Shown: piece after piece, positions 27,366 through 35,253 of the stretch
Layout of the letters: each line of letters starts with the position of its first letter
How positions within the stretch are numbered: the first letter of the stretch is position 1
Notes under the pieces: generated by a model
Databases searched by the model: none
The model's input: only the letters and a program-made list of their open reading frames with translations
Told to the model about the DNA's origin: nothing
Translations under genes and position numbers: made by a program
Origin: Falsirhodobacter xinxiangensis
GTDB taxonomy: Bacteria > Pseudomonadota > Alphaproteobacteria > Rhodobacterales > Rhodobacteraceae
Length of the DNA: 64,000 bases
NCBI RefSeq assembly: GCF_004959935.1
Contig: NZ_SMYN01000016.1
Span: forward strand, 1-64,000
Direction of reading: 5' to 3'

Positions 27366-28388
27366 TCAGCCCCGGCTGTCGACGGAGACGATGGCGGACA
27401 GGCCCGCGCGCAGATGGCCCGTCTGCGCAACCTCGGGCGGGATGGCGATGCGGACGGGCACGCGCTGGACGATCTTGGTGAAGTTGCCGGTCGCGTTTTC
27501 GGCGGGCAGCAGCGAAAAGACGGCCCCGGTAGCAGGTGCGGCAGAGGCGACGGTGCCTTCGAATTCGCGGTCCGGGATGGCGTCGAACGTGATGTGGACA
27601 CGCGCGCCGGGGGCGATCTCCGGCATCTGCGTTTCCTTGAAGTTCGCCTCGATATAAAGCCCGGCATCGGGCACCAGCGCGGCAAGACGGCCGCCGGGGC
27701 TGACCAGATCGCCCGGCTCCAGCGTCATGTTGGCGACGATGCCATCGGCAGGGGCGCGCAGGACAGTCAGGTCCAGATCGCGCTGCGCCTGTTTCACCGC
27801 CAGTTCCAATTCGTGGCGCGAACCTTCGGTTTCCGCGCGCTGGGCATGCAGCACGCCAAGCTGCGCCTCGGCACTGGCGACGGCGGCGCGGGCCTTGGCG
27901 ACATTGGCGGTCGCGGTGTCGAGGCTTTCGGTCGCGGTATCCAGCTGGCTTTGCGCCGCGACCCGGCTGGCGGCAAGGCTGCGGACACGGTCGGCGTTCG
28001 ACCGGGCGGCGCGCAGGGTCGCTTCGGCGGCGTCGCGATCGGCTTCGGCGCTGGCGATGGCGGCCTGTCCGGCGGCGATCTGCGCGTCGATCCGGGCCAG
28101 CGTCTGACCCGCGGTGTCGAACCGGCTTTGCGCCGTGTCCAGCGCGATGCGGTAATCACCGTCGTCCAGCCGCACTAGCAGATCGCCCGCTTTCACATGG
28201 TCGTTCGTGCGGGCCGGAACCTCGGCGGCATAGCCCTGCACGCGGCTGCTGATCATGGTGATGTCGGCTTGCACATAGGCGTCGTCGGTCTTCACCATGA
28301 AACGGCCGATGCGCCAATACTGCGTCCCTTCGTATGCGGCGGCGCCGAGGATGACGATGGCGAGGGCGGCGAGGACGATCTTTTTCAC
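27366..28388 (-). CDS. HlyD/EmrA-type membrane fusion protein
   Basis: The 340-residue protein has one N-terminal membrane span (IVLAALAIVILGAAA), then the lipoyl-like domain (KTDDAYVQADITMISSRVQG). A long Ala-rich alpha-helical hairpin (about residues 75-195) and the RAPADGIVANMTLEPGDLVS second lipoyl half follow. It links the EmrB-type pump to an outer-membrane channel. GTG 28388 is the best start, with AAAGGA 7 bases upstream; a longer frame is open to 28457 but would span an operator. Two palindromes lie just upstream (28405-28424 and 28464-28483). Confidence 0.9.
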   Translation of the reverse strand: MKKIVLAALAIVILGAAAYEGTQYWRIGRFMVKTDDAYVQADITMISSRVQGYAAEVPARTNDHVKAGDLLVRLDDGDYRIALDTAQSRFDTAGQTLARIDAQIAAGQAAIASAEADRDAAEATLRAARSNADRVRSLAASRVAAQSQLDTATESLDTATANVAKARAAVASAEAQLGVLHAQRAETEGSRHELELAVKQAQRDLDLTVLRAPADGIVANMTLEPGDLVSPGGRLAALVPDAGLYIEANFKETQMPEIAPGARVHITFDAIPDREFEGTVASAAPATGAVFSLLPAENATGNFTKIVQRVPVRIAIPPEVAQTGHLRAGLSAIVSVDSRG

Positions 28389-28404
28389 GGCGGGAATCCT
28401 TTGG

Positions 28405-28424
28405 ATCGAACCGATCGGTTCGGT
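28405..28424. promoter_or_regulatory. Palindromic operator 1, probable TetR site
   Basis: The sequence ATCGAACCGATCGGTTCGGT contains a perfect 16-bp palindrome (28407-28422). It begins 17 bases upstream of the emrA-type GTG start. A second copy with the same half sites lies 59 bases away, before the TetR gene, so both divergent promoters can be covered. Confidence 0.85.
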
Positions 28425-28463
28425 GCGACAAATAGTCCCTTGCCCGGCGAAGAACAAGACTTC

Positions 28464-28483
28464 ATCGAACCCATCGGTTCGAT
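28464..28483. promoter_or_regulatory. Palindromic operator 2, probable TetR site
   Basis: ATCGAACCCATCGGTTCGAT is palindromic over 20 bp except for one central base pair. It lies 12 bases upstream of the TetR gene ATG and shares half sites with operator 1. This arrangement indicates autoregulation together with repression of the efflux genes. Confidence 0.85.
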
Positions 28484-28495
28484 TATCTGGGTGGT

Positions 28496-29140
28496 ATGGA
28501 AAAGAAACGGCACAAGGCTGGGCAGGACCCGGCGAAACGCGACCAGATACTAGACGGTGCGATGCGCGTCTTCATGGAGCGTGGGTTCGACGCCGCCAGC
28601 ATGAACGACATCTGCCGCGCGGCGGGCGTGTCGAAAGGCACGGTCTATGTCTATTTTGCGGGCAAGGAGGATCTGTTCGAAGCGCTGATCGAGCAGGAAC
28701 GCGACCGTCTGTTCCTTGGAATCGAAGCGATCCTGGAGGCCGAAGGCCCGACTGCGGAGAAGCTGGCGCGGTATGGACGGCGGATTGCCGAGATCATCTG
28801 CTCCGATCAGGTGATCCGCGCGCAGCGCATCATCATCGCGACGACCGAACGGATGCCCGAGCTTGGCGCGCGGTTCTATGACAGCGGGGCCGAGCGGGCG
28901 CATGGCGCGGTCCGGAGGTTTCTGGAGCGCGAGGTGACGGCAGGGCGGATGCGGGTGCCGGATGTGGCGCTGGCCGCGCATCAGTTCGCCGAGCTTTGCA
29001 CCGCAGGGCTGTGGCGCAAGCGGCTGTTCGGCAAGGCGCGGACGGTGCCGCGCCCTGCCGAGATCGACGCCTGCGTGGATGGCGCGGTGGCGATGTTTCT
29101 GAACAGTTATGGGTTCAGCGCCGCGAAGGCCGCGTCGTAA
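28496..29140 (+). CDS. TetR-family transcriptional repressor of the efflux pump
   Basis: The 214-residue protein begins with a TetR helix-turn-helix domain: RDQILDGAMRVFMERGFDAAS then MNDICRAAGVSKGTVYVYF, followed by GKEDLFEALI. The variable C-terminal ligand domain fits the family with TetR_C-type character. It is divergent from the emrA/emrB-type genes and has a palindromic operator directly before its ATG. Derepression by a pump substrate is therefore the expected mode. Its 3' end overlaps the convergent SDR gene by 34 bases. Confidence 0.92.
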   Translation: MEKKRHKAGQDPAKRDQILDGAMRVFMERGFDAASMNDICRAAGVSKGTVYVYFAGKEDLFEALIEQERDRLFLGIEAILEAEGPTAEKLARYGRRIAEIICSDQVIRAQRIIIATTERMPELGARFYDSGAERAHGAVRRFLEREVTAGRMRVPDVALAAHQFAELCTAGLWRKRLFGKARTVPRPAEIDACVDGAVAMFLNSYGFSAAKAAS

Positions 29141-29841
29141 CGCCCCTCCGCCTCGGCCTGCGACAGGAAGCCAAGCCGCTCGACCCCGACCAGCGGCGGG
29201 ATGGGGTCTTGCGACAGGATCTGTATCACCTCGTCGATGAATTCTGCCAGCGGCATTGCATTCGGATCGGTTGCGTGGCCCGGCATCAGATCGGTCTGGA
29301 CGGCGGGGGGCGCGATCTCCAGCACCTCGACCGAGGTGTCGCGAAGCTGGTGCCGCAGAGATTGGGACCACGAATGGATCGCCGCCTTGGTCGCGGAATA
29401 GGTCGGCGTCCGGGTCAGCGGCACGAAGGCCAGACCCGAGGATACGGTCAGAAGCGTCGCGGCGGGCTGTGCCAGCAGATGCGGCATCAGCGCGGCGGTC
29501 AGGCGGATCGGGCCCAGCAGGTTCGTTGCGACCGTATCTTCGGCGGTTTGCAGGAAGTCGGCGGCGACATCCTCTGCCAGCATGATGCCGGCATTGTGCA
29601 GCACGACGTTCAACGCGGGATGTTCTGTCGTGATCCGCGCGGCAAAGTCCCGGATCGCGGCGGCATCGGTCATGTCCAGCGCGTGGGCAATCATCCCCTG
29701 CGCCGCCATCTGGTCCAGAAGCGGCTGGCGGCGGCCCGTCACGATGACTGTATTGCCATCCGCGTGAAAGCGTTCCGCCAGCGCCCGCCCGATGCCCGAG
29801 GTGCCGCCCGTCAGCAGGATCGTGTTTCCAGAGGTCTTCAT
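29107..29841 (-). CDS. Short-chain dehydrogenase/reductase (DltE-like)
   Basis: The 244-residue protein is a classical SDR: TGGTSGIGRALAERF for the NAD(P) site near the N-terminus, the VVLHNAGIM motif, a catalytic Ser in TVSSGLAF, and YSATKAAIH with the catalytic Tyr and Lys. It resembles the DltE-type subgroup. ATG 29841 has AAAAGGAA upstream at good spacing, so the longer frame reaching 29907 is not used. It is divergent from an HxlR regulator, a common pairing for redox-stress genes. The substrate is unknown. Confidence 0.9.
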   Translation of the reverse strand: MKTSGNTILLTGGTSGIGRALAERFHADGNTVIVTGRRQPLLDQMAAQGMIAHALDMTDAAAIRDFAARITTEHPALNVVLHNAGIMLAEDVAADFLQTAEDTVATNLLGPIRLTAALMPHLLAQPAATLLTVSSGLAFVPLTRTPTYSATKAAIHSWSQSLRHQLRDTSVEVLEIAPPAVQTDLMPGHATDPNAMPLAEFIDEVIQILSQDPIPPLVGVERLGFLSQAEAEGRYDAAFAALNP

Positions 29842-29867
29842 GGGCTGTTCCTTTTCCGTTGGGTCTC

Positions 29868-29886
29868 GCACATATTGACGATGTGC
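29868..29886. promoter_or_regulatory. Inverted repeat between SDR and HxlR genes, probable HxlR operator
   Basis: The perfect 6-bp arms GCACAT and ATGTGC are separated by 7 bases. They lie in the 100-base divergent gap, 27 bases upstream of the SDR start and 56 bases upstream of the HxlR start. Dyad sites of this kind are usual for HxlR dimers, and position supports control of both genes. Confidence 0.6.
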
Positions 29887-29941
29887 TTTCTTCGGGAAAG
29901 AAGGCACCAGAAAGATTTATACGCACCGTTTGGAGAGTGTC

Positions 29942-30325
29942 ATGGACTCACCCCTGTTGTCGGAGATCGATCCGCGAGTGAACCGTCTGGTCAGCGAACT
30001 GATCGGGCGGGTGGCCGACAAATGGACGATGCTCATCCTTGAGACGTTGACCGAACAGGGCGAGATGCGCTTTTCCGCCATCGGTCGCGCGGTCGAGGGG
30101 ATCAGCCAGAAGATGCTGACCCAGACCCTGCGCCAGATGGAACGCGACGGCTTGATGGTGCGGACGGTGCATCCCGTCATTCCGCCTCGCGTGGATTATC
30201 GGCTGACCGATCTGGGCGGGACGCTGGCCGAGGCGTTCTGTGGCGTCTGGCTTTGGGCCGAAACCAATCTTGAGCGGATCGAAGCGGCGCGAGAGGCATT
30301 CGACGGTCAGACAAGCCGGGCATAG
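29942..30325 (+). CDS. HxlR-family transcriptional regulator
   Basis: The 127-residue protein is a winged-helix HxlR regulator: VADKWTMLILETLTEQGEMRF, then the recognition region GISQKMLTQTLRQMERDGL and the wing PPRVDYRLTDLG. The start at ATG 29942 (MDSPLLSE) is preferred because TTGGAGAG lies just upstream. The usual conserved cysteine before the DKW motif is not present, so a non-thiol signal is possible. It is divergent from the SDR gene, its likely target, and overlaps the convergent methyltransferase gene by 19 bases. Confidence 0.9.
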   Translation: MDSPLLSEIDPRVNRLVSELIGRVADKWTMLILETLTEQGEMRFSAIGRAVEGISQKMLTQTLRQMERDGLMVRTVHPVIPPRVDYRLTDLGGTLAEAFCGVWLWAETNLERIEAAREAFDGQTSRA

Positions 30326-31017
30326 ATGTCGCCCTGTCGCCGAAGCCCGGACAAAAGGCTCGGCGCGTCCATCCAGGGGCCGGCTAAACCATGCCCTTCG
30401 CCTTGGACGAAGTTGAAGCAATAGTCGCCGTTGCGCATCAGCTCGGCCAGCGCGGCGCGGGCCCGGTCCGGCGTCTCGGGCAGGTATTCCAGCGAAAGCG
30501 TGGGGATCGGGTGGCTCAGCCCGGCAAGAATGTCGACCTCGGCCCCCTCGACGTCGATCTTGCAAAAGGCGGGGATGCCGTGTTCGGCGATCAATCTGTC
30601 CAGAGTGGTCACATCTACCTCGATCCGCTGATCCCACCGGACATGGCGAAAGCCGTCGGTCTGCGCCACATCGTCGATCCAGCCGGCGCTTACGCTCGAC
30701 ACCGTCGGATGGCGGCGCGAGATATGCAGGGTCGTGCGCCCTTCGGCCCGCCCCGCCGCCTTTTCCACCAACGCCACCTGCGGCAGGAGTCGCGCAATGA
30801 CGGCGGCGCAATGGGGCTGCGGCTCCAGCGCGACCACCCGCGCGCCCAGCCGCGACAAAAGGCGGCTGCGGCTGCCGACATGGGCACCGATGTCGAAGGC
30901 AAGATCGCCGGGCCGCACGAATTGCGACAGGAACCGCCGCTGCGCCGCCGCCCGGAACGGGTTGCCGTGATAGATGGCCAGCGACCGCAGAAGCCCAAGC
31001 CCGGTTGCAATGCCCAT
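30307..31017 (-). CDS. FkbM-family methyltransferase
   Basis: The 236-residue protein has the FkbM SAM-dependent methyltransferase pattern: LAFDIGAHVGSRSRLLSRLG with the SAM-binding acidic/glycine motif, VVALEPQPHCAAV as motif II, and FCKIDVEGAEVDILAGL, the family hallmark (KIDVEG-E). The start at ATG 31017 (MGIATGLGL) has AAGGAG 6 bases upstream, better than ATG 31032. FkbM enzymes usually O-methylate sugars or polyketides; no glycan or polyketide genes adjoin it, so the acceptor is unknown. It stands between convergent and tandem regulators as a single gene. Confidence 0.88.
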   Translation of the reverse strand: MGIATGLGLLRSLAIYHGNPFRAAAQRRFLSQFVRPGDLAFDIGAHVGSRSRLLSRLGARVVALEPQPHCAAVIARLLPQVALVEKAAGRAEGRTTLHISRRHPTVSSVSAGWIDDVAQTDGFRHVRWDQRIEVDVTTLDRLIAEHGIPAFCKIDVEGAEVDILAGLSHPIPTLSLEYLPETPDRARAALAELMRNGDYCFNFVQGEGHGLAGPWMDAPSLLSGLRRQGDIYARLV

Positions 31018-31076
31018 TCCCGCTCCTTGCATCAGGGATGCAGGACAATCTGATGCGGCATGGCTGCGGGGCCAGC

Positions 31077-31838
31077 CTAGCTAATGCGGAAGTGCAGCCG
31101 CGACTGGTCTGAACGAAAATAGGCCATGTATCGTTCGATCGGCTGGTCCGCCGCATCCCGCGACAGGGATTCGATCCCAAGGATCGGGGTTCCCTCCGGC
31201 ACGCGCAGCAAGGCCGCGATCTCGCCCTTGGCCGAGGTCGCTTCGATCCAGCGTTCGGATTCGCGGATCTGAAGGTTGAAATGCTGGCCGAGCGTTTCGT
31301 AAAGCGATTTGTTGTGCATGTGAAGCTCTTCGAACCCCGGCACGTCGGTGGCGCGAAGCTGGGTGTGGACGACCATGCGCGGCAATCCGTTCACCAGAAG
31401 CAGCCGGTCGAATTCCACCACCCGATCCTCGGGGGCAAGGCGCAGCAGTTCCGCCTCGCGTTCCGACGGGGCGCGCAGGCGCTGCGACAGAACGATGCGC
31501 ATCACCGCATCGTCGCGGCCCAGAAAGTCCCGGCTGAACGAAATGTTGCTGCCGACGAAATCCTGCGTCTCGCGCAGGTCGGCGACGAACGATCCCTTGC
31601 CTTGGGCCTTGTAGACGCGCCCGTCCATCACAAGCTGGTTCAGCGCCTCGCGCACCACGGTGCGGGACACGCCGAAGGTGGTGCAAAGCTCCGCCTCTGA
31701 CGGCAGGCGGCTGTGCGGGGCCATCCCGCCATCCGCGATGCGCCGGATCAGCGCGTCGCGCAGTTGCGACCAGAGGGGCGGTCCTTCGCGGACGAGGGTC
31801 TGTTCCCCCTGATCCTCATCCTGCGCGTCGGTCTTCAT
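31077..31838 (-). CDS. GntR-family regulator with UTRA domain
   Basis: The 253-residue protein has an N-terminal GntR winged helix (SQLRDALIRRIADGGMAPHSRLPSEAELCTTFGVSRTVVREALNQL region, residues 24-70) and a UTRA ligand domain ending in ERYMAYFRSDQSRLHFRIS, as in HutC-subfamily regulators. It overlaps the 3' end of the glpD-like gene by 23 bases and so belongs to its operon. The nested inverted repeats at 33552-33580 in the divergent promoter region are its probable operators. The ligand is probably the transported polyol or its phosphate. Confidence 0.92.
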   Translation of the reverse strand: MKTDAQDEDQGEQTLVREGPPLWSQLRDALIRRIADGGMAPHSRLPSEAELCTTFGVSRTVVREALNQLVMDGRVYKAQGKGSFVADLRETQDFVGSNISFSRDFLGRDDAVMRIVLSQRLRAPSEREAELLRLAPEDRVVEFDRLLLVNGLPRMVVHTQLRATDVPGFEELHMHNKSLYETLGQHFNLQIRESERWIEATSAKGEIAALLRVPEGTPILGIESLSRDAADQPIERYMAYFRSDQSRLHFRIS

Positions 31839-33498
31839 CGTCCCTCAATTCCTGCGGCGCGACCGCGACGTGGTGGCGCCGATGCAGCAGCGACAGCGTG
31901 CGCGCCACCTCGTCCGCCTCGCGTTCCTCAGACCAGTCCAGCGCCATGGCGGCCAGCCGGGCGAAAGCCTTGACGGCATCGGCACTTGCAAGCCCTTCGA
32001 AGGCAAGGAGTGTACGGCGCAGCACCAGATCGTCAAGGCGCATGACCCGTTCGTTCCGGCACAGCCACAGGATCTCCTGCTCGGCGTACCCCGGGGCTTC
32101 GGGGATCGGTCGGGGTGGTCCGTCGAAGCTTTCCAGCATCGCCTGCGCCGTCGTGCCATAGCGGTGCAGAAGGTGCTGCGGGATGTTGCCGGATGGCGGG
32201 AAGTCCTTGCCGCCGCCGATCCGCAGACCAAGCGTGCCGCTTTGGCGGGCGATGCCGATGCGGGCCAATACCTGATCCGCGATCTGCGCGGCGCAGGCGC
32301 GATAGGTCGTCCATTTGCCACCGATCAGCGCGATGACGGCGAAGGGGCGGTCGCCCTCGGCCTCGAACGTGCGCAGGCTGTGGTCGCGGCTGATCGCGCC
32401 CGTGACGCCGTCCGGGCTGTAGGGCAGGGGGCGCACGCCGGCGAAGGTGAAGACGATGTCCTCGCGCCTCGGCGCCGCGCCGGGCAGCACTTCCTCCAGC
32501 ACGCGGAACAGATAGTCGATCTCGCCCTCGTCGCAGGTGGCGGCGTCGGGGATGTCGCAGCGCAGGTCTGTCGTGCCGAGGATGACCTTGCCGCCATCCA
32601 GCCGATAGGCGAGGCAGGCGCGGAAATCCGACGTCTCGAAATACAGCATCGCATCGCCCAGCTGGGCGGCCAGGTCGGGACGGTCCAGCACCAGATGCGA
32701 TCCCTTGGTGCCGCCCGTCAGCCGCTGGTCGATGCCGATGCTGCGATGGGCGGGGTCGATCCATGCCCCGGCGCAGTTCACCACCAACGACGGCGCAACG
32801 CGCAGCACCTCGCCGCTCATCCGGTCGGTCAGAAGCAGATGCGCGCCGTCGCGGCCTGTCACCTCCAGATAGGTGACGGCGGCGGTGTCCGGGCAATCGG
32901 CTTCGGCATCGGCGGCAATCTCCATCACCAGCCGTTCGGGCGAGGAGATGCGGGCGTCGTAATATTCCAGCACCGCCTTGACCCGCGGGGCCAGCAGCGG
33001 AAAGCGCCGCCGCGCCTCGGTCATCGGGATCGGGCGATGGAGCGGCATCGTGCGCTGGACCTTGCCGAAGCGGTCGAACACCCACAGGCCCAGCCGAACC
33101 GCCAGCGCCCCCTTGGCCCCCGGCGTGCGTTTCAGGTGCAAAAAGCGCAGCAGCGCGGCGAAGGCGCCACCGGTATGGCTCAGCACCGGAATCCAGACCG
33201 GGATGGGGCGAACCTGATGCGGCGCGTTCAGAAGAAGGTGGTTTCGCTCCTCGACCGATTCGCGCACCAGGGCGAATTCGCCGGTCTCCAGATAGCGCAG
33301 CCCGCCATGTATCAGGCGCGAGGGTGCCGAACTTGTGCCAGAAGCGAAATCCGCGCGTTCGGCCAAAAGCGCGGGCACACCCTGTGCCGCCAGATCCCGC
33401 AGAACGCCTACGCCGTTGATTCCACCGCCGATGATCAGGACGCGGCCATCCATGCGGCCCTCGCGGATGGCGGCGATCAGTTCGCTTCGCTGTCTCAT
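31816..33498 (-). CDS. glpD: GlpD-like FAD-dependent glycerol-3-phosphate (or polyol-phosphate) dehydrogenase
   Basis: The 560-residue flavoenzyme has the FAD motif VLIIGGGINGVGVLRDLAAQG at about residues 20-40, the family signature SRLIHGGLRYLE, and the C-terminal GlpD domain. Length is slightly above E. coli GlpD (501) because of the C-terminal extension common in this group. It would oxidise glycerol-3-phosphate, or a related polyol phosphate, and feed electrons to quinone at the membrane. EryB of erythritol catabolism belongs to the same family, so the substrate depends on the kinase. ATG 33498 has AGAGGGGGAA upstream. It is divergent from the kinase-transporter operon. Confidence 0.9.
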   Translation of the reverse strand: MRQRSELIAAIREGRMDGRVLIIGGGINGVGVLRDLAAQGVPALLAERADFASGTSSAPSRLIHGGLRYLETGEFALVRESVEERNHLLLNAPHQVRPIPVWIPVLSHTGGAFAALLRFLHLKRTPGAKGALAVRLGLWVFDRFGKVQRTMPLHRPIPMTEARRRFPLLAPRVKAVLEYYDARISSPERLVMEIAADAEADCPDTAAVTYLEVTGRDGAHLLLTDRMSGEVLRVAPSLVVNCAGAWIDPAHRSIGIDQRLTGGTKGSHLVLDRPDLAAQLGDAMLYFETSDFRACLAYRLDGGKVILGTTDLRCDIPDAATCDEGEIDYLFRVLEEVLPGAAPRREDIVFTFAGVRPLPYSPDGVTGAISRDHSLRTFEAEGDRPFAVIALIGGKWTTYRACAAQIADQVLARIGIARQSGTLGLRIGGGKDFPPSGNIPQHLLHRYGTTAQAMLESFDGPPRPIPEAPGYAEQEILWLCRNERVMRLDDLVLRRTLLAFEGLASADAVKAFARLAAMALDWSEEREADEVARTLSLLHRRHHVAVAPQELRDDEDRRAG

Positions 33499-33551
33499 CC
33501 CGTTCCCCCTCTGGTTTTGCGGCAGGCTACGCCCATGAACATATAATTACA

Positions 33552-33580
33552 ACTACTGTATTGTAGTGATGACTACTACA
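33552..33580. promoter_or_regulatory. Nested inverted repeats, probable operator of the GntR regulator
   Basis: In the 200-base divergent gap, ACTAC-N6-GTAGT (33552-33567) overlaps TGTAGT-N7-ACTACA (33562-33580), sharing the GTAGT arm. The repeated ACTAC/GTAGT half sites suit a dimeric GntR protein and lie immediately upstream of a possible -35 element. Confidence 0.7.
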
Positions 33581-33602
33581 TGAGCTGCGCCTGAGAAAGC
33601 TG

Positions 33603-33631
33603 TTGACAGCCCGATACCTTTGCGGGTTCAT
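33603..33631 (+). promoter_or_regulatory. Candidate promoter of the kinase/ABC operon
   Basis: TTGACA at 33603-33608 matches the sigma-70 -35 box. At 17 bases spacing only a weak -10 (GTTCAT) follows. It sits 23 bases downstream of the operator cluster, and its transcript would carry a leader of about 60 bases before the kinase ATG. Confidence 0.45.
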
Positions 33632-33699
33632 CTTCATGTCATTACAGGTCGGAGCAACCGCTTGGGAGGGCGGTCCGACCTGCAAGGGAGGAGAATACG

Positions 33700-35253
33700 A
33701 TGGCCAAGTTGCTTATCGGCGTGGATGCCGGCGGCACAATGGTGAAGGTTGCCGCCTTCGACGCCGCCGGGCGCGAGATCGGATGCGAACACCAGCCCAA
33801 CCCCATGTCATTCCCAGAACCCGGCTGGACCGAACGCGACCCGGACCGGCTTTGGGCCATCGCGGCACAGGCGATCCGCACCATGCTGGACCGCACCGGG
33901 ATCAATCCGGCCGATGTGGCGGCGGTGACCGCCTCGGGCTATGGCGCAGGTGCTTTCCTTCTGGGCGGCGATGGCCGTCCCGCGCGGCCCGCGCTCGGCT
34001 CCACCGACAGCCGCGCGCTGCCGCTGATCGCGGAATGGCAGCGGACGGGTGTGGCCGAGGAATTGTCACTGGCCGTCAGCCAGGGCGTCTGGCCGGGGCA
34101 GACCTCGGTCCTGCTGGCATGGTTCCAGCAGCACGAGCCAGAGGTGCTGGCCCGCACCGCGCATGTGATGAACTGCAAGGATTACCTGACCTGGAAGCTG
34201 AGCGGCGAGATATCGACCGACCTGACCGATGCGGGCTGCGCGGGGCTGATGGATCTGGAACGCGGGACCTATGCCAGCGACGCGCTGCGAGCGGCGGGTC
34301 TGGGCGCGTGGCTGCCCAAGCTGTCACCCATCGGCCCGGCGGGCGAGGTGGTGGGCCACCTGACCGCCGAGGCTGCGCGGCTGACGGGGCTGCGACGGGG
34401 AACGCCGGTGGCGCGCGGCGTCTATGACGTGGTCGGCTGCTCGCTCGCCTCGGGGATGACGCGCAGTGACCAGCTTGGCATTGTGGCGGGGACGTTCAGC
34501 ATCAATTCGACGCTGCATCCCGCGCCCTGCCTCGACCCGATACCGACGCTGCAATGCCCCTATCCCGGTGCGCCGGGGCATTACCTTTCGACCATCGCGA
34601 CGCCGACCTCGGCTTCGAACCTTGAATGGTTGTGCCGGACGATGCTCGCGGCCGAGGCGGACAGGGCGCAGGCGGCGGGGCGGTCGATCTATGAGGTGTG
34701 CAGCGAACTGGTCGCGGCGGGCGAGGGACGCGAGAGCGATGCGATGTTCCTGCCATATCTGTTCGGCGGGCCGGAAGGGGCGCCCGGTGCGTTGTTCGGG
34801 CTGACGGCGGGATCGAACCTTGGCGACGTGCTGCGCGCGGTGTTCGAGGGGATCGTCTTCGCCCATCGCGCCGATATCGACACCCTGCTGGGCGGGCGGG
34901 ATTCGGCGCATCCGCGCACGGCGTTGCTGGCGGGCGGACCGTCGAAAAGCGATGTTTGGTCGCAGATGTTCTGCGACGCGGTCGGCCTGCCTTTGACCGT
35001 GGCCGAAGGGTCGGAGTTCGGGGCCAAGGGCGCGGCGATCTGCGGCGCGGTGGCGGCGGGCATGGCCGATGACATTCCGGCGGCGGTCGCGGCGATGACG
35101 CGCCCCTGCCGCGCCTATCATCCGAAAGCCGAACGCACCCCCCGGCTTGAACGGCAATATGGCCGATACCTGCGCATGTCGCGCGAATTGTCGGCGGCAT
35201 GGATGCCCGCGAGCGAGGCGACGCCGTCCTGTTTTGCGGGAGCGCAGGCATGA
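33700..35253 (+). CDS. FGGY-family carbohydrate kinase (xylulokinase/EryA-like)
   Basis: The 517-residue protein begins with the phosphate-binding LIGVDAGGTMVKVAAFD and contains FTDAGCAG-like, GVYDVVGCSLASG and C-terminal LLAGGPSKSDVWSQMFCDAVG segments of FGGY kinases. Its phosphate loop is DAGGT rather than the DQGTTS of glycerol kinase GlpK, so it resembles xylulose, L-xylulose or erythritol kinases more. It starts after GGGAGGAGAATACG, a good binding site. Next to a GlpD-like dehydrogenase and a glycerol-type ABC importer, it presumably phosphorylates the imported polyol. Its stop overlaps the next gene (ATGA). Confidence 0.88.
   Translation: MAKLLIGVDAGGTMVKVAAFDAAGREIGCEHQPNPMSFPEPGWTERDPDRLWAIAAQAIRTMLDRTGINPADVAAVTASGYGAGAFLLGGDGRPARPALGSTDSRALPLIAEWQRTGVAEELSLAVSQGVWPGQTSVLLAWFQQHEPEVLARTAHVMNCKDYLTWKLSGEISTDLTDAGCAGLMDLERGTYASDALRAAGLGAWLPKLSPIGPAGEVVGHLTAEAARLTGLRRGTPVARGVYDVVGCSLASGMTRSDQLGIVAGTFSINSTLHPAPCLDPIPTLQCPYPGAPGHYLSTIATPTSASNLEWLCRTMLAAEADRAQAAGRSIYEVCSELVAAGEGRESDAMFLPYLFGGPEGAPGALFGLTAGSNLGDVLRAVFEGIVFAHRADIDTLLGGRDSAHPRTALLAGGPSKSDVWSQMFCDAVGLPLTVAEGSEFGAKGAAICGAVAAGMADDIPAAVAAMTRPCRAYHPKAERTPRLERQYGRYLRMSRELSAAWMPASEATPSCFAGAQA

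Noticed and set aside
31077-33498. Reading the GntR gene and the GlpD-like gene as one fused protein
   Set aside because: They overlap in different frames, and the GntR gene has its own GAGGGACG site and ATG at 31838.
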